NCBI GenBank assembly: GCA_964526735.1 | Contig: CAZGLO010000026.1 | Span: forward strand, 1 to 43,353 | Source of the DNA: JAAUSY01 sp964526735 | GTDB taxonomy: Bacteria; Chloroflexota; Chloroflexia; Chloroflexales; Chloroflexaceae | Reading direction: 5' to 3' | DNA: 43,353 bases | Shown here: one piece after another, positions 1 through 7,751 of the stretch | Layout of the letters: the number at the start of each line of letters is the position of its first letter | Numbering within the stretch: the stretch's first letter is position 1 | Position numbers and translations under genes: made by a program | Notes under the pieces: generated by a model | Seen by the model: only the letters and a program-made list of their open reading frames with translations | What the model was told of the DNA's origin: nothing | Databases searched by the model: none

Positions 1-56
1 CGACGGGTGGAGGAGCGAGCACAAGCCCAGGTGCTTTAGCCCTGGGTAGCTGACGT
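1..56 (+). mobile_element. Probable right-end remnant of an IS200/IS605-type element
   Basis: A stem pairs CCCAGG (26-31) with CCTGGG (41-46) around the loop TGCTTTAGC, and GTAGCTGAC follows. An 'AGCCC...GCTTTAGCC...GGGTAG(T/C)TGAC' layout is familiar from right ends and omega-RNA 3' ends of IS200/IS605-family elements. No transposase lies in the window on this side, so only the distal end would be present. The hairpin could instead terminate an upstream transcript, but no T-tract follows it. The assignment rests on remembered motif resemblance, so confidence is moderate. Confidence 0.45.
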
Positions 57-104
57 GGTATAGTAAGTGGTAGTGTCAGTACGCGCTATTGAGAGGAAAG
101 TGTG

Positions 105-1337
105 ATGATCTACGAAAAAGAGCAAACCTGCCGTTCGTGTGGTTCGTCTCAGATTGAGGTTGTCCTGCCGTTGGGGGAAACACCCATCGCCGACCGGCTC
201 TTGACGGCGGAAGAACTCGATCAGCCAGAGCCACTCGTTCCGCTGACACTAGCGTTTTGTCACGGATGCGGTCTTGCTCAGATTATCGAAACCGTCTCGC
301 CAGATGTGTTGTTTCGGGGGGATTACCCCTACTTTTCGTCGGTTTCTGCGACGTTGATGCGCCACTTTGGCGAGAGCGCCCAACAGCTCATTGAGATGCG
401 CCAACTCAATGAGCAAAGCTTGGTGGTTGAGGCGGCCAGCAACGACGGCTATATGCTCAAGAACTTTGCAGAGCGCCATATCCCCGTTCTTGGCATAGAC
501 CCGGCGCGTGGGCCAGCCAAGTCTGCGCAAGATTCTGGCATCACCACGATGAATACCTTCTTCTCCAGTGAGCTTGCCAACACGCTTTGTCAGGAAGGAA
601 AATGCGCCGATCTCTTCCTCGCCAACAACGTCCTTGCGCATGTGCCTGACCTGAACGGCTTTGTGGAAGGTATCCGCACGGTTTTGAAGGATAACGGGTT
701 GGCGGTGTTGGAGATGCCATACGTGGTAGATTTGGTCGATCACTGCGAATTTGACACGATCTACCATCAACATCTCTGCTACTTCTCTGTGACCTCATTG
801 GTCGCTCTCTTCAAGCGCCACGGGCTATCCGTCAACCATATCGAGCGCACGTCGATCCACGGCGGTTCATTGCGGGTGTTCGTGGAGCCGCACGAGGCCC
901 CGCAAGAGTCAGTGCAACACTTGGTCGAGGAGGAGCGCACGCGGGGCGTGAATGAAGCATCGTTCTATCACCGCTTTGCGGGGCGCGTCCAAGATCTGCG
1001 CAGCGACCTCCAAACGACCCTGCGCGACCTGAAGCGTCAAGGCCACCGCATTGCGGCATATGGCGCGGCGGCAAAAGCAGCCACCCTGCTGAGTTTTTGC
1101 GAGATCGACAGCTCGCTTGTGGAGTATGTGGTCGATCTCAATTCCTACAAACACGGTCGCTATATGGGCAAAAACCATCTTCCCATCTACCCCCCAAGCA
1201 AATTGCTGGAAGATATGCCCGATGAGGTGCTTTTGCTTGCCTGGAACTTTGAGAAAGAGATACGAGAGCAGCAATCTTCATACCGCGAGAAGGGAGGAAG
1301 ATTTATCGTGCCCATTCCCAGCCTAAAGATCGTCTAA
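105..1337 (+). CDS. Sugar C-methyltransferase family protein (TylC3/NovU type)
   Basis: A 410-aa SAM-dependent methyltransferase of the kind that C-methylates NDP-keto-deoxysugars in the cytoplasm. An N-terminal zinc module has Cys9/Cys12 and Cys52/Cys55. The SAM site reads EAASNDGY, the variant typical of TylC3-like enzymes, and is followed by NNVLAHVPDL. The C-terminal Rossmann-like domain carries YGAAAKA and VVDLNSYKHG. The usual active-site string YHEH is here YHQH (Gln222), so a residue that is normally Glu is changed. A GTG lies in frame at 102, but ATG at 105 is chosen because GAGG at 93-96 is 8 nt upstream. The gene stands alone ahead of a large exoprotein gene. Two related proteins are at 5306 and 6497. 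The family call is strong; the sugar substrate is unknown. Confidence 0.85.
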   Translation: MIYEKEQTCRSCGSSQIEVVLPLGETPIADRLLTAEELDQPEPLVPLTLAFCHGCGLAQIIETVSPDVLFRGDYPYFSSVSATLMRHFGESAQQLIEMRQLNEQSLVVEAASNDGYMLKNFAERHIPVLGIDPARGPAKSAQDSGITTMNTFFSSELANTLCQEGKCADLFLANNVLAHVPDLNGFVEGIRTVLKDNGLAVLEMPYVVDLVDHCEFDTIYHQHLCYFSVTSLVALFKRHGLSVNHIERTSIHGGSLRVFVEPHEAPQESVQHLVEEERTRGVNEASFYHRFAGRVQDLRSDLQTTLRDLKRQGHRIAAYGAAAKAATLLSFCEIDSSLVEYVVDLNSYKHGRYMGKNHLPIYPPSKLLEDMPDEVLLLAWNFEKEIREQQSSYREKGGRFIVPIPSLKIV

Positions 1338-1364
1338 AAGATCGTCTAAAAGATCGTCTAAAAG
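1325..1364 (+). repeat. 12-bp tandem repeat spanning a stop codon
   Basis: Three exact copies of AAAGATCGTCTA (1325-1336, 1337-1348, 1349-1360) are followed by AAAG. The first copy encodes the last residues and most of the TAA stop of the methyltransferase gene, so the array begins inside the gene and runs into the 3' flank. Each copy carries the same in-frame TAA, so gain or loss of copies would not change the protein. Confidence 0.95.
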
Positions 1365-1379
1365 TACTGTCGCCACATA

Positions 1380-1408
1380 TTCAAAACGAATCGCAGTCGT
1401 GATACAAT
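1380..1408 (+). promoter_or_regulatory. Possible promoter of the exoprotein gene
   Basis: TTCAAA (1380-1385) and TACAAT (1403-1408) are separated by 17 bp, resembling a sigma-70-type -35/-10 pair with 4/6 and 5/6 matches. The pair lies about 90 nt upstream of the chosen ATG at 1495. This is a motif match only. Confidence 0.4.
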
Positions 1409-1494
1409 GAAGCCTATATGAATGTGGGATTGGGGTTGTTATGTCTTGAGAGAGGGGTAATCCTACCCAAAAATGCAAGCACATGGAGGGAATA

Positions 1495-4400
1495 ATGAGA
1501 CAGTATATCGCATCCTTGTTTGGTTTTTTGTTGCCGGGAATAGTCTTCCTGCTGGTTGGCTATGCTTCTGATACGTCCCCCATTGCTGCTGCGGAAGGGT
1601 ATCCTTCTCTCAAGAATCACCCCCGTCCTCGCCATCTCCCCGTACGTGCGGAGGGGGCGGCAGAGGCGAACGACGGCTACGCGCTCCATGCGACCTCTGC
1701 GCTCACCCCTACAAACGACACCCAAGCAGCGAAACCACTCTTTTTGCCGTTGGTGGTGCAAAACTCGCATACCAGCGACCCAATAACGCCCACTTTTACA
1801 CCAAGCCCCACCAACACGCCAACGCCTTCTCCCTCCCCTACGGATGATCCTGGCGGGCCAACCGACGCGCCCACGGTAGACCCGGGTGACCCTACCATAA
1901 CCCCGACCTCAACCTCTCCGACGGCTGTTTCCAACACCATAACACCAGCCACCGCCACGCCAGAGCCAACTGACCACGATGGCGATGGCGTGCCGAGCGA
2001 GGTTGAGAAACAGTATGAGGATGTGGACGGTGATGGCGTGCCCAACTACCTCGACCCCGACGACGATGGCGATGGCATCCTCACGTCGGTGGAGATCAAC
2101 CGCTCTGACGTGGGCAGTAACGCGGTGATCAGCGCAGAGGGGTTTGCGGACAGCGATAACGACGGCACTCCTGACTACATCGACCCGGATGACGATGGCG
2201 ATGGTGTCCCAACGCTTACGGAGGTGGAGCATGGCGATACCGATGGCAATGGCGTGCCCGACTATCTCGACTCCGATGACGATGGCGATGGCATTCCGAC
2301 GATTGAGGAGGCGTCGCGGGGCGATACCGATGGCGATGACCTGCCCAACTACCTCGACCCCGACGACGATGGCGATGGCATTCCGACGATTGAGGAGGTA
2401 GAGCGGGGCGATACCGATGGCGATAGCGTGCCCAACTATCTCGACTCCGATGATGATGGTGATGGTATCCCCACGATTGAAGAGGTAGAACATGGCGATA
2501 CCGATGGCAATGGCGTGCCCGACTACCTCGACCCCGATGATGATGGCGATGGCATCCCAACAGCCAACGAGTCCCGCGGAGACTATGATGGCGATGGCAT
2601 CCCCGACTACCTTGATACAGATCCGGTGCCAGGTGGCAGACAGACGCCGACAGATACCACCATCACACCGACTATCACGCCCACGCCCAGCGATACACCC
2701 ACACCAAGTGATACACCCACGCCCAGCGATACACCCACGCCAACCCATACGCCAACTATCACGCCCACGCCCAGCGATACGCCTACACCGACCCATACGC
2801 CTACTTTCACGCCCACGCCGACGGATACCCCCGTCACGCCAACTATCACGCCCACGCCGACGGATACCCCCGTCACGCCAACTATCACGCCCACGCCCAG
2901 CGATACGCCAGAAGGGCCAACAGACCCTATCACACCGACGGACACGCCCACACCAACGGATACTCCCGTCACACCAAGCCTGACGCCGACCAACACACCA
3001 GTCACTGTGCCAGGCCCACCCACGATCACCTCCTACGACGCGGTGTATGACAAGGATGCACAAACCTTGACGCTCTCGTGGGAGACGAACGAGGAAACCA
3101 CGGCTGAGGTGGTTCACGGGGAGGGGTCGCCCTCAACGCGGGAGTATATCAACACCCGTAGCCTTGAGCATCAGTTTGTGGTGAATGGGGTGAGCACAAG
3201 GAGTGTCTATGCCTACGAGATTTATGCGAAAGATCTAGACAACGAGACCTCCGATGTCAAAGACCAAATAGATCTGCATATCCCGACCGTCTCCAACGTA
3301 GTCTACACCTTCAAGAACGCAACGGGTGAACTGCAGATCAGTTGGAATACAGCGATTGCGGCATCTGGGACGCTTGACTACGGCACCACAACCTCCTACG
3401 GCTCTACCGAGACCACGGCGGCAAGCACCAGCCATAGTGTGACACTCTCTGGCCTGACTGCTGGGGTTGTCTACCACTTCCAGATCGGGGTGGAGAGCGC
3501 GGCAGGCCTCTCTGCCACCTCCGCAGATGTGGAGACGGTGGCGCTCTCAAACGTGAACCATACCCGCCAGACCGATGGCTTTGATGTGTCGTGGGGTACC
3601 AGCCGCGAGACGACGGGGAAGATGGAATATGGCCTCACCACGAGCTATGGAACCGCGATCGACTCATCAACCCCCGCCACGATACACAGTGTGAGTGCGG
3701 TCAGCCTGGAGCAACGCCGCACCTACCATTACCGTGTCGTGGTGAATGATGGCAGTAATACGGTCTATTCAGACGATGCGACGGCCAAGGTCGGCGGGCC
3801 GTATTTCACCGACTTCGACTATAGCTACAACTCGGGAACGGCAGAATTGACCGTTTCGTGGGAGACCGATGAACCAACCACCGGCGAACTCAAATACGGC
3901 ACGGATAACACCTATACTGACGGCGGTACCATAACAACCACGCTCGCCACAGAGCATAGCGTGGTGATTACAGAGGGGCTGACCACCGGCACGCAATATC
4001 ATATGCAGGTGACGGCAACGAATGACGAACCGTGGTCTCTCACAACGCCGGATATTACCTTCACCGCCGATTCTGTCTCTCGTATGGATGTCTGGTATGG
4101 CTTCTATCAGCCCTTTGGCCATATCGGCAAGCCACAACGATGGGTGAATATCCTGGGGAAAATCATCAACCTCACGAGTATAACAACTATGCAATATGAG
4201 TTGAATGGTAGCGATGCTGTCTCGCTGGATATTGGCCCGAATGCGTGTACAACCAGTGACCCGAATTGTCGCCTTGCGAGCGCGGGTGACTTCAATGCCG
4301 ACATTCCTGCCGACATTCCTGATACAGACCTGGATGAAGGGCTAAACAAGGTGGTCTTAACCGCAGTGGGTACAGAGGGGACAGTAGTCAAGGTAGTCAA

Positions 4401-5163
4401 GACGGTTTTGGTCGATTATATTTCTGGGCGCACCTGGCCACTCCCCTACACCGTCGATTGGAGTACGCTCTCCTCGGCAGATGAGATTAACACCGTCGCG
4501 CAGGTGGTTGATGGCAAGTGGGAGATAGTGGATGGCAAACTCCACATCGCCGAACCGGGCTACGACCGTATTGTGGCGATTGGCGATATGACGACGTGGC
4601 AGGACTTTGAGATAGAGGTGCCGGTCACGATACACGATATGCAACCATTCTCCACCAAAGACTCGACCGCGAGTGTGGTGACGCGGTGGAAAGGCCACTA
4701 CGATTGGAGTTCCAAATTCACCGATCCCCGCCCCTACGATGGGTGGTGGCCATTTGGCGGGTTGCATTTCTACTTCCACGAAGCTGGTGGTGCAAAGAAG
4801 AGAATCGGCATTGAGGGCAATAAGTCGAAGAAACTTTGCATTGAGGGGTATGACTGCCCTGCTGGCTCAGAAGACAATCGGACAAACTTTGATACCACGC
4901 TCTTCGCCTCAAGCGGCGACGTTACCTACTGGTACAAGGCACAGGTCGAGTCTCGCGATGGCGATACCAGTCTTTACCGCTTCAAGGCGTGGGAACAAGG
5001 GACTGAAGAACCAGCCAACTGGAATGCAGTGGGACAAGGATTTGCCGGGGGATATCTTGGTGCTGATGACCCCGAAGGCGAGCTTGAAAACGGCTCTGCC
5101 CTGCTGCTCTCCTACAACAGCAATATCAGCTTTGGGCCGGTGACTATCCGCCCGCTGCCGTAG
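1495..5163 (+). CDS. Secreted TSP3-repeat / FnIII-like / LamG-like exoprotein
   Basis: A 1222-aa exported protein. A signal peptide (LFGFLLPGIVFLLVG) is followed by the FLPLVVQ motif at about residues 83-89 and a Pro/Thr-rich linker. Then come thrombospondin type-3-like calcium repeats of the form DPDDDGDGIPTIEE...DTDGD (about 160-375), four of them exactly 29 aa long. A second Thr/Pro linker (about 385-505) leads to four FnIII-like modules (about 508-860) and a C-terminal concanavalin/LamG-like region (about 980-1222). ATG 1495 is preferred over the in-frame ATG 1483 because GGAGGG (1485-1490) is 4 nt upstream. The domains suggest calcium-stiffened cell-surface or matrix binding of glycans. 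No catalytic site was recognised. The gene lies between two methyltransferase genes and probably has its own promoter. Confidence 0.85.
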   Translation: MRQYIASLFGFLLPGIVFLLVGYASDTSPIAAAEGYPSLKNHPRPRHLPVRAEGAAEANDGYALHATSALTPTNDTQAAKPLFLPLVVQNSHTSDPITPTFTPSPTNTPTPSPSPTDDPGGPTDAPTVDPGDPTITPTSTSPTAVSNTITPATATPEPTDHDGDGVPSEVEKQYEDVDGDGVPNYLDPDDDGDGILTSVEINRSDVGSNAVISAEGFADSDNDGTPDYIDPDDDGDGVPTLTEVEHGDTDGNGVPDYLDSDDDGDGIPTIEEASRGDTDGDDLPNYLDPDDDGDGIPTIEEVERGDTDGDSVPNYLDSDDDGDGIPTIEEVEHGDTDGNGVPDYLDPDDDGDGIPTANESRGDYDGDGIPDYLDTDPVPGGRQTPTDTTITPTITPTPSDTPTPSDTPTPSDTPTPTHTPTITPTPSDTPTPTHTPTFTPTPTDTPVTPTITPTPTDTPVTPTITPTPSDTPEGPTDPITPTDTPTPTDTPVTPSLTPTNTPVTVPGPPTITSYDAVYDKDAQTLTLSWETNEETTAEVVHGEGSPSTREYINTRSLEHQFVVNGVSTRSVYAYEIYAKDLDNETSDVKDQIDLHIPTVSNVVYTFKNATGELQISWNTAIAASGTLDYGTTTSYGSTETTAASTSHSVTLSGLTAGVVYHFQIGVESAAGLSATSADVETVALSNVNHTRQTDGFDVSWGTSRETTGKMEYGLTTSYGTAIDSSTPATIHSVSAVSLEQRRTYHYRVVVNDGSNTVYSDDATAKVGGPYFTDFDYSYNSGTAELTVSWETDEPTTGELKYGTDNTYTDGGTITTTLATEHSVVITEGLTTGTQYHMQVTATNDEPWSLTTPDITFTADSVSRMDVWYGFYQPFGHIGKPQRWVNILGKIINLTSITTMQYELNGSDAVSLDIGPNACTTSDPNCRLASAGDFNADIPADIPDTDLDEGLNKVVLTAVGTEGTVVKVVKTVLVDYISGRTWPLPYTVDWSTLSSADEINTVAQVVDGKWEIVDGKLHIAEPGYDRIVAIGDMTTWQDFEIEVPVTIHDMQPFSTKDSTASVVTRWKGHYDWSSKFTDPRPYDGWWPFGGLHFYFHEAGGAKKRIGIEGNKSKKLCIEGYDCPAGSEDNRTNFDTTLFASSGDVTYWYKAQVESRDGDTSLYRFKAWEQGTEEPANWNAVGQGFAGGYLGADDPEGELENGSALLLSYNSNISFGPVTIRPLP
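2182..2616 (+). repeat. 87-bp tandem repeats encoding calcium-binding TSP3-like units
   Basis: Units start at 2182, 2269, 2356, 2443 and 2530. The first four are exactly 87 bp and encode 29-residue units with the Asp pattern D-x-D-D-D-G-D-G. Copies are near identical at DNA level in their cores, which points to recent amplification or gene conversion. The last unit is shorter. Confidence 0.9.
2809..2886 (+). repeat. 39-bp tandem repeat in a Thr/Pro linker
   Basis: Two exact 39-bp copies (2809-2847, 2848-2886) encode a 13-residue Thr/Pro block containing PTDTPVTPTIT. A partial third copy follows. They lie inside the second low-complexity linker of the exoprotein, where many shorter CCCAGCGATAC-type units also occur. 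Confidence 0.85.
4297..4320 (+). repeat. 12-bp direct duplication within the exoprotein gene
   Basis: GCCGACATTCCT occurs twice without a gap and encodes ADIP-ADIP. It keeps the reading frame and lies between the FnIII-like modules and the C-terminal LamG-like region. Confidence 0.9.
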
Positions 5164-5305
5164 CGGCCATTGGTGGGTGAGGGGCAGAGGGGAGAGGGAG
5201 ATAACATATGAATATTGGTGCAAAAGGCCGGTGAAAGTTCGGCAAAAGTCTGATAGATGTTCGTTCAGGAAAGGCAGGAAGTCTGCTATCAGGGAAAGGG
5301 GAACC

Positions 5306-6487
5306 ATGGAACCCAATACTATCTGTCCATCGTGCGGGTCATCCGATGTGATGATGTTTTACGAGGTAGACAATGTGCCTGTCCACAGCGTGATGCTGCT
5401 CCCCACGCGGGAGGAGGCTATTTCCTACCCCACGCGCGATATCGACCTTGGTTTTTGCACCACGTGCGGCTTTATCTACAATACGTTCTACGATACCGAC
5501 GCCCACCACTACTCTGAGCAGTATGAGGAGACGCAAGGCTACTCCCCTACCTTCAACACCTTTGCCAAGAACCTTGCGACCCACCTGATCGAGCGCTATG
5601 GCCTGCGCAACAAGAAGATTATTGAGATTGGGTGTGGCAAGGGAGAGTTTTTGACGTTGTTGTGCCAGCTTGGCGACAACCACGGCATCGGGATTGACCC
5701 CAGCTACGTCAAAGAGCGCAGTTTGAGCGGCTATGATGAGCGAGTGTCCTTTATCAACGAACTCTACACCGAGAAGCATACGCACCTCAAGTGCGACTTT
5801 CTCTGCTGCAAGATGACGTTGGAGCACATCCACAACACGGGGGAGCTGATTGAGACGGTGCGCAAGGCGACACACGATACTCCCGACACAACCATCTTCT
5901 TCCAAATCCCCAATGTCCTGCGCATCCTGGAGGAGGCCGCATTCTGGGATGTCTACTACGAACACTGTTCCTACTTCAGCCCCGGCTCATTGGCGAGGCT
6001 CTTCCGGCTGCACCACTTCGACGTGCTTGACCTGTGGTGCGATTACGGCGATCAATACCTGATGATAGAGGCCAAACCCGCCGCGGGCAATGATACGCAG
6101 CACGCCGCTGAAGAGAGTATCAACACGCTCAAGACGCTTGTTCACGATTTTCCGCTCAAGGCCTACGAGAAGCGAGATGCGTGGCTCCGCACCGTCCGGG
6201 ACGCCCACAATGAGGGCAAACGGGTGGTGTTGTGGGGGTCAGGCTCAAAAGGGGTTGCTTTCCTCACCACGCTCGGCATCCGCGACGAAATCACCTACAC
6301 GGTCGATGTTAACCCCAACAAGCACGGGACGTTCATGGCGGGGACGGGCCAGGAAATCGTCTCCCCCGACTTCCTCGTTTCCTACCAGCCAGACGTGGTG
6401 ATTGTCATGAACCCCATCTATGAAGAGGAGATACGCCAAGATTTGCAGCAACGCGGCTTAACGCCCCACATCGTCAGCTGCCAATAG
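5306..6487 (+). CDS. Zinc-binding class I SAM methyltransferase, C-methyltransferase-like
   Basis: A 393-aa protein with the same three-part plan as the protein at 105: an N-terminal zinc module (CPSCG ... CTTCG), a central SAM domain with IIEIGCGKGEF, and a C-terminal Rossmann-like domain with VVLWGSGSKG and TVDVNPNKHG. The active-site region reads YYEHCSYFS (Glu219, His220), keeping the Glu-His pair of C-3' sugar methyltransferases. The reading frame is open upstream to 5177, but ATG 5306 follows AGGGAAAGGGGA and gives the family N-terminus. It is followed after 9 nt by a close paralogue, so the two are surely co-transcribed. It likely methylates a nucleotide-linked sugar. The SAM motif differs from the ASNDG form at 105, so its substrate may differ. 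Confidence 0.85.
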   Translation: MEPNTICPSCGSSDVMMFYEVDNVPVHSVMLLPTREEAISYPTRDIDLGFCTTCGFIYNTFYDTDAHHYSEQYEETQGYSPTFNTFAKNLATHLIERYGLRNKKIIEIGCGKGEFLTLLCQLGDNHGIGIDPSYVKERSLSGYDERVSFINELYTEKHTHLKCDFLCCKMTLEHIHNTGELIETVRKATHDTPDTTIFFQIPNVLRILEEAAFWDVYYEHCSYFSPGSLARLFRLHHFDVLDLWCDYGDQYLMIEAKPAAGNDTQHAAEESINTLKTLVHDFPLKAYEKRDAWLRTVRDAHNEGKRVVLWGSGSKGVAFLTTLGIRDEITYTVDVNPNKHGTFMAGTGQEIVSPDFLVSYQPDVVIVMNPIYEEEIRQDLQQRGLTPHIVSCQ

Positions 6488-6496
6488 GAAAATATC

Positions 6497-7687
6497 ATGA
6501 ATCACGAACCCACGACCTTTGCACCGTGCCCCGTGTGCCAGGCCAGCGACTCGGTTTTCGTGTTGGAGATACCAAGTATCCCCGTCCATTGCAACCTCCT
6601 CTGGCACACCCGCGAGGAGGCGGTCAAAGCACCGCGCGGCACGATGCAGCTTACCTTCTGCAAGCAATGCGGCCACGTGTGGAACCACGTTTTCGACCCG
6701 CAATTGATGGAGTACAAAGCCGAATATGAAAACTCCCTCCACTTTTCCCCTACTTTCCAGAAGTATGCCAAAGAGCTTGCCCATCACCTGGTAGAGAGCT
6801 ATCACATCTACGAGAAAGATATCGTTGAGATTGGCAGTGGCCAGGGGGATTTTTTGCGGCTCTTGTGTAACCTTGGCCGCAATCGCGGAGTGGGGTTTGA
6901 CCCCAGCTACGTCCCTGAAGACGGCGAAGAACATGGCCGTAATGTCCGTTTCGTCCAAGATTTCTACTCGGAGAAGTACGCCTCCACCCCTGCCGACCTC
7001 ATCTGCTGCCGACATACGCTTGAGCACATTGCCAACCCGCACGACATGTTGGCGTCTGTCCGCGCGGCGATTGGCGAACGGCACGATACGGTCGTCTTCT
7101 TTGAGGTGCCGAATGCCCTCTTCACCGTCCGCGACCTCTCTATCTGGGATATCATCTACGAACACTGCTCGTATTTCAGCGCTGGTTCGCTTGTGCACGC
7201 ATTCCGCGCAAACAACTTTGCCGTACAGGAGCAGAGTGATGCGTTTAACGGCCAATTTCTGACCATCGTGGCAAAACCAACACCGCTCGATGCCCCCCCC
7301 GCCCACGAACCTTGGAATGGGTTGGCGCAGATGGAGCAAGATGTGGCCACCTTTGCGAGCCACTACCGCTACAAGATTGCGGAATGGTCGCAGCGGCTTG
7401 AGCAGATGACACGCACTGGCAAGAAGGCGGTTGTGTGGGGAGCGGGGTCAAAGGGGATTATGTTCCTCAATACCCTGCCCAAGACACAGCAAATCTCCTA
7501 CGTGGTTGATATCAACCCCCGCAAACACGGCAAATATTGCACCGGCACTGGCCACCAGATCGTCCCGCCCATCTTCCTGCAAAACGACCCACCCGATGTT
7601 ATCATCGTGATGAATACGATCTATATTGACGAAATACGGCAGATGATCGAAGAGCTTGGGTTTTCGGCCACATTTCTGCGGGCATAG
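6497..7687 (+). CDS. Zinc-binding class I SAM methyltransferase, paralogue of the preceding gene
   Basis: A 396-aa protein collinear with the one at 5306: CPVCQ ... CKQCG zinc cysteines, SAM motif IVEIGSGQGDF, active-site-like string IYEHCSYFS (Glu222, His223), then AVVWGAGSKG and YVVDINPRKHG in the C-terminal domain. ATG 6497 follows AGGAAAAT, 9 nt after the previous stop. The pair looks like an old tandem duplication: the motifs match but much of the rest has diverged. Two similar enzymes side by side could methylate different carbons or different sugars, or could form a hetero-oligomer. These roles are inference; the family assignment is secure. Confidence 0.85.
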   Translation: MNHEPTTFAPCPVCQASDSVFVLEIPSIPVHCNLLWHTREEAVKAPRGTMQLTFCKQCGHVWNHVFDPQLMEYKAEYENSLHFSPTFQKYAKELAHHLVESYHIYEKDIVEIGSGQGDFLRLLCNLGRNRGVGFDPSYVPEDGEEHGRNVRFVQDFYSEKYASTPADLICCRHTLEHIANPHDMLASVRAAIGERHDTVVFFEVPNALFTVRDLSIWDIIYEHCSYFSAGSLVHAFRANNFAVQEQSDAFNGQFLTIVAKPTPLDAPPAHEPWNGLAQMEQDVATFASHYRYKIAEWSQRLEQMTRTGKKAVVWGAGSKGIMFLNTLPKTQQISYVVDINPRKHGKYCTGTGHQIVPPIFLQNDPPDVIIVMNTIYIDEIRQMIEELGFSATFLRA

Positions 7688-7751
7688 GAGTATATGGAAT
7701 AGATAATAGTCGAAGGCGGAAGTGAAAAAGAACATATAAAGGGTAAGGTGC

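Noticed and set aside
2182..3000. CRISPR-like array
   Set aside because: The repeats are in-frame coding units without unique spacers of regular length, and no cas genes are present.
1909..3117. 402-codon open frame on the minus strand
   Set aside because: It is the antisense of the TSP3 and Thr/Pro repeats; its Arg/His/Ile-rich repetitive product mirrors the repeat codons and has no ribosome-binding site.
5177..5305. 43-residue N-terminal extension of the methyltransferase at 5306
   Set aside because: The extension is basic, has no ribosome-binding site and precedes the conserved zinc-module start.
6458..7363. 301-codon open frame on the minus strand
   Set aside because: It lies fully antisense to the methyltransferase at 6497, whose family motifs are clear. 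The antisense product has no recognisable domain.
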